Shown one piece after another: positions 34,260 through 43,470 of a stretch of DNA of 64,000 nucleotides (within the stretch, counting starts at the first letter, position 1; every line of letters starts with the position of its first letter). Position numbers and translations under genes: made by a program. The stretch spans positions 1-64,000 of the forward strand of contig JAEWMB010000042.1 in the NCBI GenBank assembly GCA_023457255.1, written 5' to 3'. The notes beneath the pieces are model-generated. The model made no database searches. It saw only the letters and a program-made list of their open reading frames with translations, and was not told the origin of the DNA. The DNA is from Bacillota bacterium (lineage in GTDB: Bacteria; Bacillota; Clostridia; Lachnospirales; Lachnospiraceae).

Positions 34260-35336
34260 ATGAAGATGACATTTCGTTGGTATGGAGAAGGTAATGATAG
34301 CATTACCTTAAAACAGATCAAGCAGATTCCCGGCTGCAGTGGATTGATGGGAGTACTTGACCAGTACGCGGCAGGAGAAGTTTGGGAGGAATCTGTAATT
34401 GCGAAGTATGTAGAAGCGGTTCATAAAGCAGGACTTGAAGTTGAAGTAATTGAAAGTGTAAATGTACACGAAGATATTAAGATGGGGCTGCCGGACCGGG
34501 ATCAATATATTGAGAATTATAAGAAAACCATTAGAAATTTAGCGAAGCATGGAATTAAGGTGATTATCTATAATTTTATGCCGGTACTCGACTGGTTAAG
34601 AACGGACTTGGCACGTGTCATTGAAGAAGATGGCTCCAATTCCTTATATTATGATGAGGAAGAATTATTAGGTTTAACTCCGCTTCAAATTGTTGAAAAT
34701 ACCAGTAAGAATTCAAATGGTTTTCGCCTTCCCGGCTGGGAACCGGAACGTCTTAAAGAATTAGAGCGAGTTCTTGCCCTGTATCAGAATATCGGTCCGG
34801 ATAAGCTGAGGGAAAATTATCGATATTTCTTAGAAAGAGTAATTCCGGTATGCGAAGAGTGCGGCGTTAAAATGGCAGTTCACCCAGATGATCCGGCTTG
34901 GCCAATTTTTGGCTTACCAAGAATTGCTCATTCCAAAGAGCTATTTGAAAAAATTCTTGAATTATATGATAGTAAAAACCACACCATTTGTCTTTGTACA
35001 GGTTCTCTGGGTTCTAATCCGGAAAATGACTTGCCGGAAATCATACGTTATTTTGGCAGCCGAGATCGTGTGGGATGCTTCCATGTACGTAACGTTAAGT
35101 ATTTGGGATATCGTAAGTTTAGAGAAAGTTCTCATTTATCCGGCGATGGTTCACTCGATATGTACGAGATTATGAAGGCGATTTATGAAACCGCACCAGA
35201 TACCTACATTCGTCCGGATCATGGACGTATGATTTGGGATGAGGTTGGAAGGCCGGGATATGGCTTATATGACCGGGCATTAGGAATTGCATATTTAAAT
35301 GGTTTATGGGAAGCATTAGAGAAATCAAATAAATAG
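34260..35336 (+). CDS. uxuA: D-mannonate dehydratase
   Basis: A 358-residue metal-dependent dehydratase that converts D-mannonate to 2-keto-3-deoxygluconate in glucuronate degradation. Conserved blocks include MTFRWYGEGND at the start, GCSGLMGVLDQY, IIYNFMPVLDWLRTD, VKMAVHPDDPAWPIFGLPRIA, LCTGSLGSNPENDLPEIIRYF, GCFHVRNVKYLG and YIRPDHGRMIWDE. The His/Cys/Asp residues of these blocks form the metal site. Length is typical for Gram-positive UxuA, shorter than the E. coli enzyme. TAGGAGGAAAATGAT gives a strong start. It lies between the LacI regulator and uxuB. Confidence 0.95.
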   Translation: MKMTFRWYGEGNDSITLKQIKQIPGCSGLMGVLDQYAAGEVWEESVIAKYVEAVHKAGLEVEVIESVNVHEDIKMGLPDRDQYIENYKKTIRNLAKHGIKVIIYNFMPVLDWLRTDLARVIEEDGSNSLYYDEEELLGLTPLQIVENTSKNSNGFRLPGWEPERLKELERVLALYQNIGPDKLRENYRYFLERVIPVCEECGVKMAVHPDDPAWPIFGLPRIAHSKELFEKILELYDSKNHTICLCTGSLGSNPENDLPEIIRYFGSRDRVGCFHVRNVKYLGYRKFRESSHLSGDGSLDMYEIMKAIYETAPDTYIRPDHGRMIWDEVGRPGYGLYDRALGIAYLNGLWEALEKSNK

Positions 35337-35517
35337 CTGAATATCGTGAGCAGTTAGCTGGTAATGTGATTTAGATAACTCCGTTGACAAAAAAGCGCAG
35401 GAAGGGCAAGTAAGGCGAACCTACTTGAGGATGCGTTGATTTTATATTTATATGAAGGGTAGTCCTAGAATAAGTTCGTATCAAGGTTAAGAAAATGATA
35501 CAAGAAGTGAGGCTAAT

Positions 35518-37134
35518 ATGAAGTTGAACAGAAAAGAAATCTTAGAGCAGAAAGAAAATTTTCAAAAGGCTCAGATAAAGCTCCCGGCTTTTGATTATGA
35601 GAAGGTGAAGGAAGACACTAGGAAAAATCCAACCTGGTTACATTTTGGAGCCGGTAATATTTTTCGTGCGTTCCCGGCTGCATTGCAGCAGAAGCTTCTG
35701 GAAGAAGGAATAGAAAATAAGGGTATTATTGTAGCCGAAGGTTATGATTATGAGATTATAGACAAGCTTTTTATACCACATGATAATTTAAGTCTTTTAG
35801 TAACCTTAAAAGCAAACGGCTCCATGGAAAAAACTGTGATCGGCAGTGTGGTTGAAGCGTTGCGGGTTGATCCCTCATGTAAAGAAGACAGACAAAGATT
35901 AAAAGAGATTTTTAGTTCTGAAACACTGCAAATGGTTAGTTTTACAATAACCGAAAAAGGGTATCAGATCTGTAAAAGTAATGGTGAAGTGCTGCCGGAG
36001 GTTGAAAAAGATTTTGAGGCAGGGCCTGAGAAGGCACAGAGCTATCTTGGAAAATTAACAGCTCTTTGTTATGAGAGATATCTTGCAGGTAAATTGCCGT
36101 TTTCCCTGGTAAGTATGGATAACTGTTCCCATAATGGAGATAAGCTTTATACTGCGGTAGATACTTTTGCTAAGGAGTGGGAAAAAAGAAAACTCGTAGA
36201 GGAAGGTTTTACTGCTTATATTGAAAATAAGGCTTTCGTTGCATTTCCTTGGAGTATGATTGATAAAATCACACCCCGCCCGGATGAGAGTGTGAAAAAG
36301 ATGCTGGCGGAGGTTGGATTTCAAGATGTTGATGATGCGGTAACCGGTAAAAATACTTATGTTGCCCCCTTTGTCAATGCAGAGGAAGCAGAGTATCTTG
36401 TTATTGAAGATGCTTTTCCAAATGGAAGACCCGATTTAGCGAAAGCAGGTGTTATCTTTACCGATAAAGAGACTGTGGATAAAGTTGAAAAAATGAAGGT
36501 CTGTACTTGCCTTAATCCTCTTCACACAGCTCTTGCAATATTTGGATGCTTGCTTGGCTTTGAGAAAATCAGTGAGGAAATGAACGATAGTGATTTGGTA
36601 AATCTTGTGGAGCGCCTTGGTTATGTAGAGGGTCTGCCTGTTGTTGTCCATCCCGGAATCATGGAGCCGAAGAGTTTTTTAAATACTGTAATTAAAGTAA
36701 GGATTCCGAATCCTTTCATGCCGGATACTCCATGGAGAATCGCAACAGATACCAGCCAAAAGCTATCCATTCGTTTCGGGAAGACTATCAAGGCATATCA
36801 AAGGGAAGGCTTAGCAGTTCGAAGTTTAAAGGCAATTCCATTAGTCCAGGCTGCTTGGTGCAGATATTTACTTGGTATAAATGATGAGGGAGAAAAATTT
36901 ACAGTGAGCCCGGATCCGTATTATGAAGAATTAAGTAAGATACTGGAAGGTGTAGAGCTTGGAAAAGCCTTACCGCAAACCTTCCAGATCTCAGATATCT
37001 TAAGCCGCAAGGATATTTTCGGAGTCGATTTGTATGAAGTTTCCTTAGCAGAGAGAGTAGAAGAGTACTTTATAAAAATGATAGAAGGCAAGGGTGCTGT
37101 CAGAAAAACTCTGAAAGAAGTATTAAATGCATAG
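35518..37134 (+). CDS. uxuB: D-fructuronate reductase (mannitol dehydrogenase family)
   Basis: A 538-residue NAD-dependent polyol dehydrogenase-family protein. The N-terminal Rossmann region has WLHFGAGNIFRAFPAALQQKLLEEG, the catalytic helix includes CLNPLHTALAIFGCLLGF with the conserved Lys/Asn/His pattern of the family further along, and IPNPFMPDTPWRIATDTSQKLSIRF is highly conserved. Immediately downstream of uxuA, it is best explained as fructuronate reductase, which yields D-mannonate from fructuronate; mannitol or tagaturonate activity is an alternative. The 180-base gap to uxuA contains an imperfect hairpin (AAGCGCA...TGCGTT enclosing CAAGTA...TACTTG), possibly an RNA-processing or regulatory element. 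Confidence 0.9.
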   Translation: MKLNRKEILEQKENFQKAQIKLPAFDYEKVKEDTRKNPTWLHFGAGNIFRAFPAALQQKLLEEGIENKGIIVAEGYDYEIIDKLFIPHDNLSLLVTLKANGSMEKTVIGSVVEALRVDPSCKEDRQRLKEIFSSETLQMVSFTITEKGYQICKSNGEVLPEVEKDFEAGPEKAQSYLGKLTALCYERYLAGKLPFSLVSMDNCSHNGDKLYTAVDTFAKEWEKRKLVEEGFTAYIENKAFVAFPWSMIDKITPRPDESVKKMLAEVGFQDVDDAVTGKNTYVAPFVNAEEAEYLVIEDAFPNGRPDLAKAGVIFTDKETVDKVEKMKVCTCLNPLHTALAIFGCLLGFEKISEEMNDSDLVNLVERLGYVEGLPVVVHPGIMEPKSFLNTVIKVRIPNPFMPDTPWRIATDTSQKLSIRFGKTIKAYQREGLAVRSLKAIPLVQAAWCRYLLGINDEGEKFTVSPDPYYEELSKILEGVELGKALPQTFQISDILSRKDIFGVDLYEVSLAERVEEYFIKMIEGKGAVRKTLKEVLNA

Positions 37135-37177
37135 TTCAAAAGGAGTGCTGCAATCGCAATTGTTGCTCTAAAGCTTT

Positions 37178-38302
37178 TTATTTCTGATTGCTTATTGTGA
37201 TGATAACAATCTCAGAATGACTGCCTAACCTTAGCGGATATCCCCATGCACCGATACCGGATGTCACAATTACCTTATAGCTGCCAATCTCCTTTAAACC
37301 ATAATTTAATTCGTTAATCTGAAACCACTTAGCGATTAAGCCTGTAGGCCATATTTGACCACCGTGAGTATGTCCGGATAATTGAAGGTCGATTCCAAGA
37401 GAGGCGGCAGTTTCGATTTCTAGTGGCTGATGGTCTAACAATATCATAAGTTTTTTAGAATCTAACGGTTCAATTAATTCAGTAATTGCCTTTCGATTAG
37501 AATTTTGAAAAAAGCTTACATCACTACGTCCAATTAGGTAGAAACTATTATTTAGTAAGATACTTTCATCATCTAAAACCGTTACATTGTTTTTGGTAAG
37601 ATTCTCTAATATTTCTGTTTTTGAAATACCGGAAACCGGACGGAAGTTATTTACATCATGGTTTCCAAACACGTAATAGGTACCATAAGTACTTGATAAT
37701 GTACCAAAAGTCTGACAAGCAAGTTCCATACTTTCTCTGCGTGTGCTCTCGTCGAAGATATCCCCCAGTAATAAAATTATGTCGGGATTCCTTTCGTTAA
37801 TTTGGATACAATATTCCTCCAAATCCTTGACGGTCATGGTGGTATCCATATGCAGATCGGAAATAACAGCAATCGTTAGCTTATCACCTGCAATTTGTTT
37901 TTCAGTCTGTAATGCATATTCCTTTATTTCTACATGAATAGCTTTGTAATAACTTAGAACAAGAAAACATATTGTGATAAGAAAGGCAAGAACTCCGCTG
38001 GAATAGATATGGTTCCACTTTTTCTTAAGAGCACCTGATTTTATAACTTTTAGTAAAACTAAATGAAGGATATCGCAGATTATGAAAGCATAAATCAAAT
38101 ATAAAAGTACGATTAAAGTAGCTGCAGACACAGAAAAGGATAAAACAAAGCATATTGCAATGAAAAGAATAGACAATAAATGAGGAAGCCACATTGGACG
38201 TGTAAAACAGCGAATCCAGCTAAAGTTCTTAAAATGAATAAATAAATATGCCATTGCAAGCAGCATAATGCCGATAAAGAGTATAATAAACATATAGTAC
38301 AT
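37178..38302 (-). CDS. Membrane-anchored metallophosphoesterase
   Basis: A 374-residue protein. Three N-terminal membrane helices (about 2-22, 40-75 and 100-122) are followed by a calcineurin-like phosphoesterase domain with all dinuclear-metal motifs: VISDLHMD, LLLGDIFDE, VFGNHDVN, LLDHQP and LSGHTHGGQIWP. It resembles the YkuE/YaeI group, reported to act on UDP-diacylglucosamine or phospholipid headgroups at the membrane, but the exact substrate is not determined by sequence. CTAGGAGATG precedes the start. It is convergent to uxuB, with only about 40 bases between them. Confidence 0.92.
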   Translation of the reverse strand: MYYMFIILFIGIMLLAMAYLFIHFKNFSWIRCFTRPMWLPHLLSILFIAICFVLSFSVSAATLIVLLYLIYAFIICDILHLVLLKVIKSGALKKKWNHIYSSGVLAFLITICFLVLSYYKAIHVEIKEYALQTEKQIAGDKLTIAVISDLHMDTTMTVKDLEEYCIQINERNPDIILLLGDIFDESTRRESMELACQTFGTLSSTYGTYYVFGNHDVNNFRPVSGISKTEILENLTKNNVTVLDDESILLNNSFYLIGRSDVSFFQNSNRKAITELIEPLDSKKLMILLDHQPLEIETAASLGIDLQLSGHTHGGQIWPTGLIAKWFQINELNYGLKEIGSYKVIVTSGIGAWGYPLRLGSHSEIVIITISNQK

Positions 38303-38500
38303 TTACGCATCTCCTAGACTAGTTTATATGATGCTTTTAGTGTACCATGTTTTGGCAGCCAGTATCAAGCTAATCCCTACCTGACTCAAAAAGTTTAGAA
38401 GAATTTATACATTTTTTAGAAAGAATATTAAATTTTTTATTGAATTTATTTGTATCATTAAATTTTATAAGTTATAATAGTGAGAAAAAGGAGGGGTAAT

Positions 38501-38719
38501 ATGTACCGAAAAAGAATTGTTTGCGGGATTGTTGTGCTAATTGTTCTGATTGGGAGTATTATTTATCTACGCATATCAGAAGCTCGTGGTTTAAATCAAA
38601 GTGACGATATTTATGTGGAAGACAACAGCACCCTAACTCCTACAGAAATGACGGTTGATGATGGTGCTATGACTGCTTCGCCTGGTATAGCGCCACTGGA
38701 CGATAAAGATGGGAAATAA
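38501..38719 (+). CDS. Small single-pass membrane protein of unknown function
   Basis: A 72-residue protein starting MYRKRIVCGIVVLIVLIGSI. A positively charged start and one hydrophobic helix (about 6-26) are followed by an acidic, Thr/Ser/Pro-rich external tail (NSTLTPTEMTVDDGAMTASPG). AAGGAGGGG upstream of the ATG is excellent, which supports expression. No family recognised. It sits between the divergent metallophosphoesterase gene and the lysine riboswitch, whose promoter begins about 20 bases after its stop. Confidence 0.65.
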   Translation: MYRKRIVCGIVVLIVLIGSIIYLRISEARGLNQSDDIYVEDNSTLTPTEMTVDDGAMTASPGIAPLDDKDGK

Positions 38720-38736
38720 TTTCTAATATTAATTGG

Positions 38737-38765
38737 TTGATTATAACTTCGTTCCATGGTATTAT
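38737..38765 (+). promoter_or_regulatory. Promoter of the lysine riboswitch transcript
   Basis: TTGATT (38737-38742), 17 bases, TATTAT (38760-38765), placed about 40 bases before the aptamer. Confidence 0.65.
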
Positions 38766-38804
38766 AGGTTCGACTATGAAAACGTCTTAGTAACATTAAG
38801 ACAT

Positions 38805-38970
38805 TGATAGAGGTGCAATCATTATGAGTACCCCATCCGTATTCAGGCTTTGGATGCTGGGAAAGGAATTATTGCCGAAGTGGTTCAAACTGCCTGTGAG
38901 TAAGGACTGCTGGTTTGGTGCAGAATATGTATCGAACTGTCACATAATATGAGAATGTGGAGCGCTATCA
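38805..38970 (+). ncRNA. Lysine riboswitch (L box) aptamer
   Basis: The stretch carries the L-box landmarks in order: GATAGAGGTGCAATC near the 5' end, ATGAGTA, GGAAAGGAATTATTGCCGAAG, GCTGGTTT, CGAACTGTCAC and TGTGGAGCGCTATCA. The P1 stem is TGATAG (38805-38810) with CTATCA (38965-38970). It lies in the leader of the NhaC-type transporter gene and would switch off expression when lysine is bound. Confidence 0.93.
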
Positions 38971-39010
38971 TTACTGAAATAAATGCATTACTTCCTTATG
39001 TAGAATTTTT

Positions 39011-39053
39011 AGTCATGAAGCAGCGCTAAGACTGTTTCATGGCTATATTTTTT
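39011..39053 (+). terminator. Riboswitch-controlled terminator
   Basis: AGTCATGAAGCAG (39011-39023) pairs with CTGTTTCATGGCT (39032-39044), with mismatches, followed by TATATTTTTT. The loop contains AGCGCT (39023-39028), identical and, being self-complementary, complementary to AGCGCT in the 3' strand next to P1 (38961-38966), which gives a ready antiterminator pairing. Confidence 0.75.
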
Positions 39054-39066
39054 ATGGAGGACGTAT

Positions 39067-40791
39067 ATGAAACACCTTGGGAGAAGAAAGTATAATTTCT
39101 TAATCGCCTTATTTGCAGTAATGCTGCTTTTTGCACCAATTACTTGTAAGGCAGAGGAGGAAGCTGCCTTTCAATCGGTTAAAGAAGCAGAGGAGTACAT
39201 CTTGCAGCAAGAGGAGATTACAGGCAATGCTTCGGTAAACATAGAGCAGGCAGAACAGTACATTAAAGAACAAACCATGCCTATGTATGCTACAATATGG
39301 GCTTTGGTGCCGCCAATTGTTGCAATTGCGCTGGCATTAATTACAAAGGAGGTTTATTTCTCCTTATTTATTGGAATTTTAACAGGTGCATTATTTTATG
39401 CAAACTTTAATTTAGAAAAGATGATTCATACTGTCTTTGTTTCGGGTATTATCAGTAAGTTGTCCGACTCGTATAATGTTGGAATTTTAATCTTCCTTGT
39501 AATTTTAGGAATTATGGTAGCACTCATGAATCGGGTTGGCGGTAGTGCTGCATATGGCAAATGGGCGAGTCAGAAAATTAAGTCAAGAAGGGGGGCTATG
39601 TTATCAACCTTGGGTCTTGGAGCCTTAATTTTCGTGGATGATTATTTTAATTGTCTGACTGTTGGTAGTGTCATGAGGCCGGTGACCGATAAATATAAGA
39701 TTAGCAGAGCAAGGCTTGCTTATATTATTGATGCAACGGCAGCACCAATCTGTATTATCGCACCAATATCTTCCTGGGCAGCAGCAGTTTCTGGTGTTGT
39801 TGAGGGAGCAGATGGTTTTTCTTTATTTTTAAAATCGATTCCATATAATTTTTACGCATTGTTAACCATTGTAATGGCAATTGTAATGGCATTCCTGCAG
39901 TTTGATTTTGGACCTATGAGAACACACGAAGAAAATGCATTAAAGGGCGATCTCTTTACCACAAAAAGTCGTCCGTTTGAAGACAGTGAGACAGTTTCCA
40001 ATGGGAAAGGAAAAGTAATTGATTTGCTTCTTCCGGTTATTATTTTAATCATTTGCTGTGTTTGTGGAATGCTTTATACAGGTGGATTCTTTCACGGAGA
40101 AGCTGGATTTGTAGAAGCTTTTGCCAATTGCGACGCATCCCTTAGCTTAGTGTATGGATCGTTTCTTACACTTGTTATTACTTTCTTTTTTTATACCTCA
40201 AGAAAGGTATTAACACTAAAAGAATTTGCAGATTCTTTTAGTGAAGGCTTTAAAGCTATGGTTCCTGCAATCTTAATTTTAACATTTGCATGGACATTAA
40301 GCGGAATGACTCGCATGCTTGGAGCAGATGTTTTTGTAGCAAATTTAGTTCAAAACAGTGCAGAAGGATTGCAATTATTCTTACCGGCAATTATCTTTGC
40401 TATTTCCGCCGGTTTAGCATTTGCAACCGGAACTTCATGGGGAACCTTTGGTATTCTTTTACCAATTGTAGTTGCGATACTTGATCCAGGCAGTGAGATG
40501 TTAATCATATCAATTTCAGCTTGTTTGGCAGGGGCTGTCTGCGGAGACCATATCTCACCAATTTCTGATACAACAATTATGGCGTCAACAGGAGCACAAT
40601 GTGATCATATGAGTCATGTATCTACACAGCTTCCATATGCCTTGGTAGTGGCTGTGGTAAGCATGATTTCCTATATGATTGCCGGATTTATTCAAAATGC
40701 TTGGATTGCTCTTCCAATAGCAATTGCCTTCATGTTAATTGTTATTTTCTTATTGAATGCAAAGTATGGCAAGAATAAGAGGATACAATAA
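39067..40791 (+). CDS. NhaC-family transporter, probable lysine transporter
   Basis: A 574-residue membrane protein of the Na+/H+ antiporter NhaC family. A signal-peptide-like start (residues 1-29) and an acidic stretch of about 45 residues are followed by some 12 helices with IFVDDYFNCLTVGSVMRPV, ATAAPICIIAPISSWAAAVSGV, ATGTSWGTFGILLPIV and AGAVCGDHISPISDTTIMASTGA. Family members behind L boxes have been predicted to transport lysine (LysW-like). Control by the upstream lysine riboswitch supports that here. A TGGAGG ribosome site overlaps the end of the terminator T tract. A terminator closes the gene. Confidence 0.9.
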   Translation: MKHLGRRKYNFLIALFAVMLLFAPITCKAEEEAAFQSVKEAEEYILQQEEITGNASVNIEQAEQYIKEQTMPMYATIWALVPPIVAIALALITKEVYFSLFIGILTGALFYANFNLEKMIHTVFVSGIISKLSDSYNVGILIFLVILGIMVALMNRVGGSAAYGKWASQKIKSRRGAMLSTLGLGALIFVDDYFNCLTVGSVMRPVTDKYKISRARLAYIIDATAAPICIIAPISSWAAAVSGVVEGADGFSLFLKSIPYNFYALLTIVMAIVMAFLQFDFGPMRTHEENALKGDLFTTKSRPFEDSETVSNGKGKVIDLLLPVIILIICCVCGMLYTGGFFHGEAGFVEAFANCDASLSLVYGSFLTLVITFFFYTSRKVLTLKEFADSFSEGFKAMVPAILILTFAWTLSGMTRMLGADVFVANLVQNSAEGLQLFLPAIIFAISAGLAFATGTSWGTFGILLPIVVAILDPGSEMLIISISACLAGAVCGDHISPISDTTIMASTGAQCDHMSHVSTQLPYALVVAVVSMISYMIAGFIQNAWIALPIAIAFMLIVIFLLNAKYGKNKRIQ

Positions 40792-40823
40792 ACATAAATA
40801 ACATATAGTCGAAGACAAATGGC

Positions 40824-40890
40824 AAATAGCCCTGCTTTCCTTTGCACTGCCAGAAGGTGGTAAAGTTAGAAAGCAGGACTATTTTTATTT
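40824..40890 (+). terminator. Terminator after the NhaC-type gene
   Basis: Arms AAATAGCCCTGCTTTC (40824-40839) and GAAAGCAGGACTATTT (40869-40884) with one mismatch, then T residues. Confidence 0.85.
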
Positions 40891-40891
40891 A

Positions 40892-41241
40892 GGATAAGGA
40901 ACTATACTTCTTAATTTCATTGGGAAGATAATTTATTAGCTCAATGGAATATTATAGCTAATGATGCTGATTTATGTTTACAAAATTATGGAAATGGACT
41001 ACTATAGTAATAGTACTTAAGACATATGACAGGATTGCTGCAGCAGGATTATCAGATACTAGAGTACTGCTATTTTCGATATTACTTTGTATTCCCTGCA
41101 AAGAGAGTTATAAATAAAGTATTTCCTAATAAAATTGTTATTAGTAGCAGCTATTGTTAAAATGCTTCTTATGAAATAAGGGAAAGAAAAGCATTCATAA
41201 TTAGCATTACAGAAATCGAAATTAATTAATGGAGTGAGTTT
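40892..41241. other. Intergenic stretch without recognisable features
   Basis: About 350 AT-rich bases between the terminator and the next gene. I see no open frame with a ribosome site, no clear -35/-10 pair and no long hairpin. It simply ends in AATGGAGTGAG, the ribosome site of the next gene. Confidence 0.5.
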
Positions 41242-41718
41242 ATGAACTTTTTTTTGATACTTTCTATTTTGGTTGCCGCCTATGGGATTTACAGCATAGT
41301 AAGACCTTTTTTTATAAGGAAGAAACTACAGGGTGGTTATGAAGTTATGTTTTTAGCTCCAAAGTCGGTCTATTTCTTTATAATTTTATTTACATTGGCT
41401 ACGGTAATCAATCTCTTACTGTATGTTCAGATGTGCCGTTTTTATTTTCTCTTAATTTCAAGCGTATGTTTTACCTTTGGATGTACAGAGTTTTCAAAAA
41501 GCTATATTATATTTTTAAAAGAAGGCTGGTATATCAATGGAATTTATTTTACATTGGAAGAGGTTGTAAATCATGGTGAATTATATATCCTACCGCATTT
41601 GAATTTCAGAAGCATATTTAAGGTAGCAACAAAAAATAAGAAATCATATGGATATGTTTGTAAAAAGAAAGAAGGAATTATAAGTAGAAAAATCAAATCA
41701 ATAGGAAGAAAATCTTAG
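41242..41718 (+). CDS. Membrane protein of unknown function
   Basis: A 158-residue protein with three hydrophobic helices (about 3-22, 44-63 and 67-87) and a basic C-terminal region of about 60 residues ending in Lys/Arg-rich KIKSIGRKS. No family recognised. TGGAGTGAG lies before the ATG. It precedes the MATE transporter gene by 110 bases and may share its transcript. The basic tail would face the cytoplasm by the positive-inside rule. Confidence 0.65.
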   Translation: MNFFLILSILVAAYGIYSIVRPFFIRKKLQGGYEVMFLAPKSVYFFIILFTLATVINLLLYVQMCRFYFLLISSVCFTFGCTEFSKSYIIFLKEGWYINGIYFTLEEVVNHGELYILPHLNFRSIFKVATKNKKSYGYVCKKKEGIISRKIKSIGRKS

Positions 41719-41828
41719 TGAGGAAGCAATATTCTTAAAAACTTCTCTCTTAGTATTGATTAATACTAAAAATCTTGATATCATACAAGCATTGCTAAAA
41801 AAGAAATAAAGTACATAACGAGGAAACT

Positions 41829-43190
41829 ATGTTTAAATTAGAAAACAAAGAAAAAAATCATTTATTATTACAAGAAAAGAAGTTATATCAAGCTTTTTTA
41901 TATCTTGCACTGCCGGTTATGGCCGCTAATCTACTAAAATCGGTACACGATTTGGTGGATACTTATTTTATAGGACAGTTGGAAAATTCAGTTGCTGCGC
42001 AGGCGGGAATTTCTATTACCTGGCCATTGCTAAATATTTTTCTTTCTTTAAGCTCAGGTTTAGCGGTAGCAGGTGTTGCAATTATCAGCCAATTCTTGGG
42101 GGCTAAGGATAAGGAGTCTGCCAGAGAATATTCCGGTCTGCTGTTTTTGCTTAGCATAGGAATAGGCCTGTTGGTGAATGTATTTTTATTTATATGTTCC
42201 CCAATAGTCCTTAAGGTAATGGGAGCAGAAGGAGGTGTCTATGACTCCGGTTTAACTTATCTTCAAGTGCGTTCCTTTGAAATGGTTTTTCTGCTGCTGT
42301 TTACAGCTTTCCAGTCGATGAGACAGGCCAGAGGAGATACTGTTACTCCGGTTATCTTTTCGGTTATTTCTATTCTAATAAATATTGTACTGACTGCAAT
42401 ATTCACCAGTGTATATAATATGGGGGTATTCGGAGCAGCAATAGCCACACTTATTGGCCAAGCGGCGATAGCACCGGCATTATTATTCATGATGTTTCGT
42501 AAATCAGATGAACTCTCCGTTAGAAGAGAGCATTTAAGAATCAATTTGGCTAGCATGAAAAAATTAATTTATATTGCTATGCCTTCCGCAGCCAGCCAAG
42601 CGTTAAGTTCTCTGGGCTTTCTAATCTTACAGTCTGTGATTTTAAAGTATGGTGAGGTGGTTGCAGCAGCCTTTAGCTTGGGTAATAAGGTATCTAATTT
42701 ACTATTGATACCGATTATGGCGATTGGCTCTATCTTGGCGGCATTTGTTGGTCAGAACATAGGAGCGTCAAATAAGGAGAGGGCAAGGAAGTCATATCAT
42801 ACCAGCAGGAATATTGCCTTGATTTTATCGATTGCCGGGTGTCTGATTATCTTTCCGTTTCGAGCCCAGATGCTTAAATTATTGACCAATGATGCTAAAA
42901 CCTTGGAAGTAGCGATGGAATATATGCTGTGGGTACTTTTAACTCAACCCTTAATGGCACTATTTCAAAATTATATGGGTGTTTTTAACGGTTCCGGCAA
43001 TACGAAGTATTCTCTGATTATTGCTTCTGCCAGACTTTGGGCAATTCGTTTACCATTAATCGTTATCTTTAGAAATTTAACCGGCTTAGGCCGAAGTGGA
43101 ATTTGGTACTCAATGGTAATTAGCAATGTTATTATTTTATTATTGGCACAGGTTTTATTTCGTAAGGTTGATTTTGAGAGAAAAGTATAA
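41829..43190 (+). CDS. MATE-family multidrug efflux transporter
   Basis: A 453-residue transporter with about 12 helices in two homologous halves. MATE features include LALPVMAANLLKSVHDLVDTYFIGQL at the start and the corresponding IAMPSAASQALSSLGFLILQSVIL at the start of the second half, with QAIRGDG-like QSMRQARGDTVTPV and NGSGNTKYSLIIASARLWAIRLPLI blocks. It would export cationic drugs or metabolites driven by Na+ or H+. AACGAGGAAAC precedes the ATG. A weak hairpin terminator follows. Confidence 0.92.
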   Translation: MFKLENKEKNHLLLQEKKLYQAFLYLALPVMAANLLKSVHDLVDTYFIGQLENSVAAQAGISITWPLLNIFLSLSSGLAVAGVAIISQFLGAKDKESAREYSGLLFLLSIGIGLLVNVFLFICSPIVLKVMGAEGGVYDSGLTYLQVRSFEMVFLLLFTAFQSMRQARGDTVTPVIFSVISILINIVLTAIFTSVYNMGVFGAAIATLIGQAAIAPALLFMMFRKSDELSVRREHLRINLASMKKLIYIAMPSAASQALSSLGFLILQSVILKYGEVVAAAFSLGNKVSNLLLIPIMAIGSILAAFVGQNIGASNKERARKSYHTSRNIALILSIAGCLIIFPFRAQMLKLLTNDAKTLEVAMEYMLWVLLTQPLMALFQNYMGVFNGSGNTKYSLIIASARLWAIRLPLIVIFRNLTGLGRSGIWYSMVISNVIILLLAQVLFRKVDFERKV

Positions 43191-43252
43191 TCGTAAAGAA
43201 CATTCTGCAGCTAATAATAGTTTATGTAAATTATGTAAAAACATAGGATGGG

Positions 43253-43280
43253 GCGGACAGTTTTAACTGTTCGCTCTTTC
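43253..43280 (+). terminator. Weak terminator after the MATE gene
   Basis: GCGGACAG (43253-43260) and CTGTTCGC (43267-43274), one G-U pair, then a CT-rich tail. Confidence 0.5.
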
Positions 43281-43416
43281 TGATTACATACCTCTTATGC
43301 ATAGTCTGAGACAAAAAGAACATTATAACATCAAGGTAAAAACTATAGCGGACCTATCTGCCAAATCTGGAGGATTAGTACTTTGTTTGTATTTTGTGTA
43401 AACAATAAAATAGTGC

Positions 43417-43445
43417 TTGTATTGTGATAGTCTTCCGTATACAAT
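43417..43445 (+). promoter_or_regulatory. Promoter of the EamA transporter gene
   Basis: TTGTAT (43417-43422), 17 bases, TACAAT (43440-43445), about 25 bases before the start codon at 43471. Confidence 0.6.
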
Positions 43446-43470
43446 AGGGAAGGATGAGGAGGTTATTATA

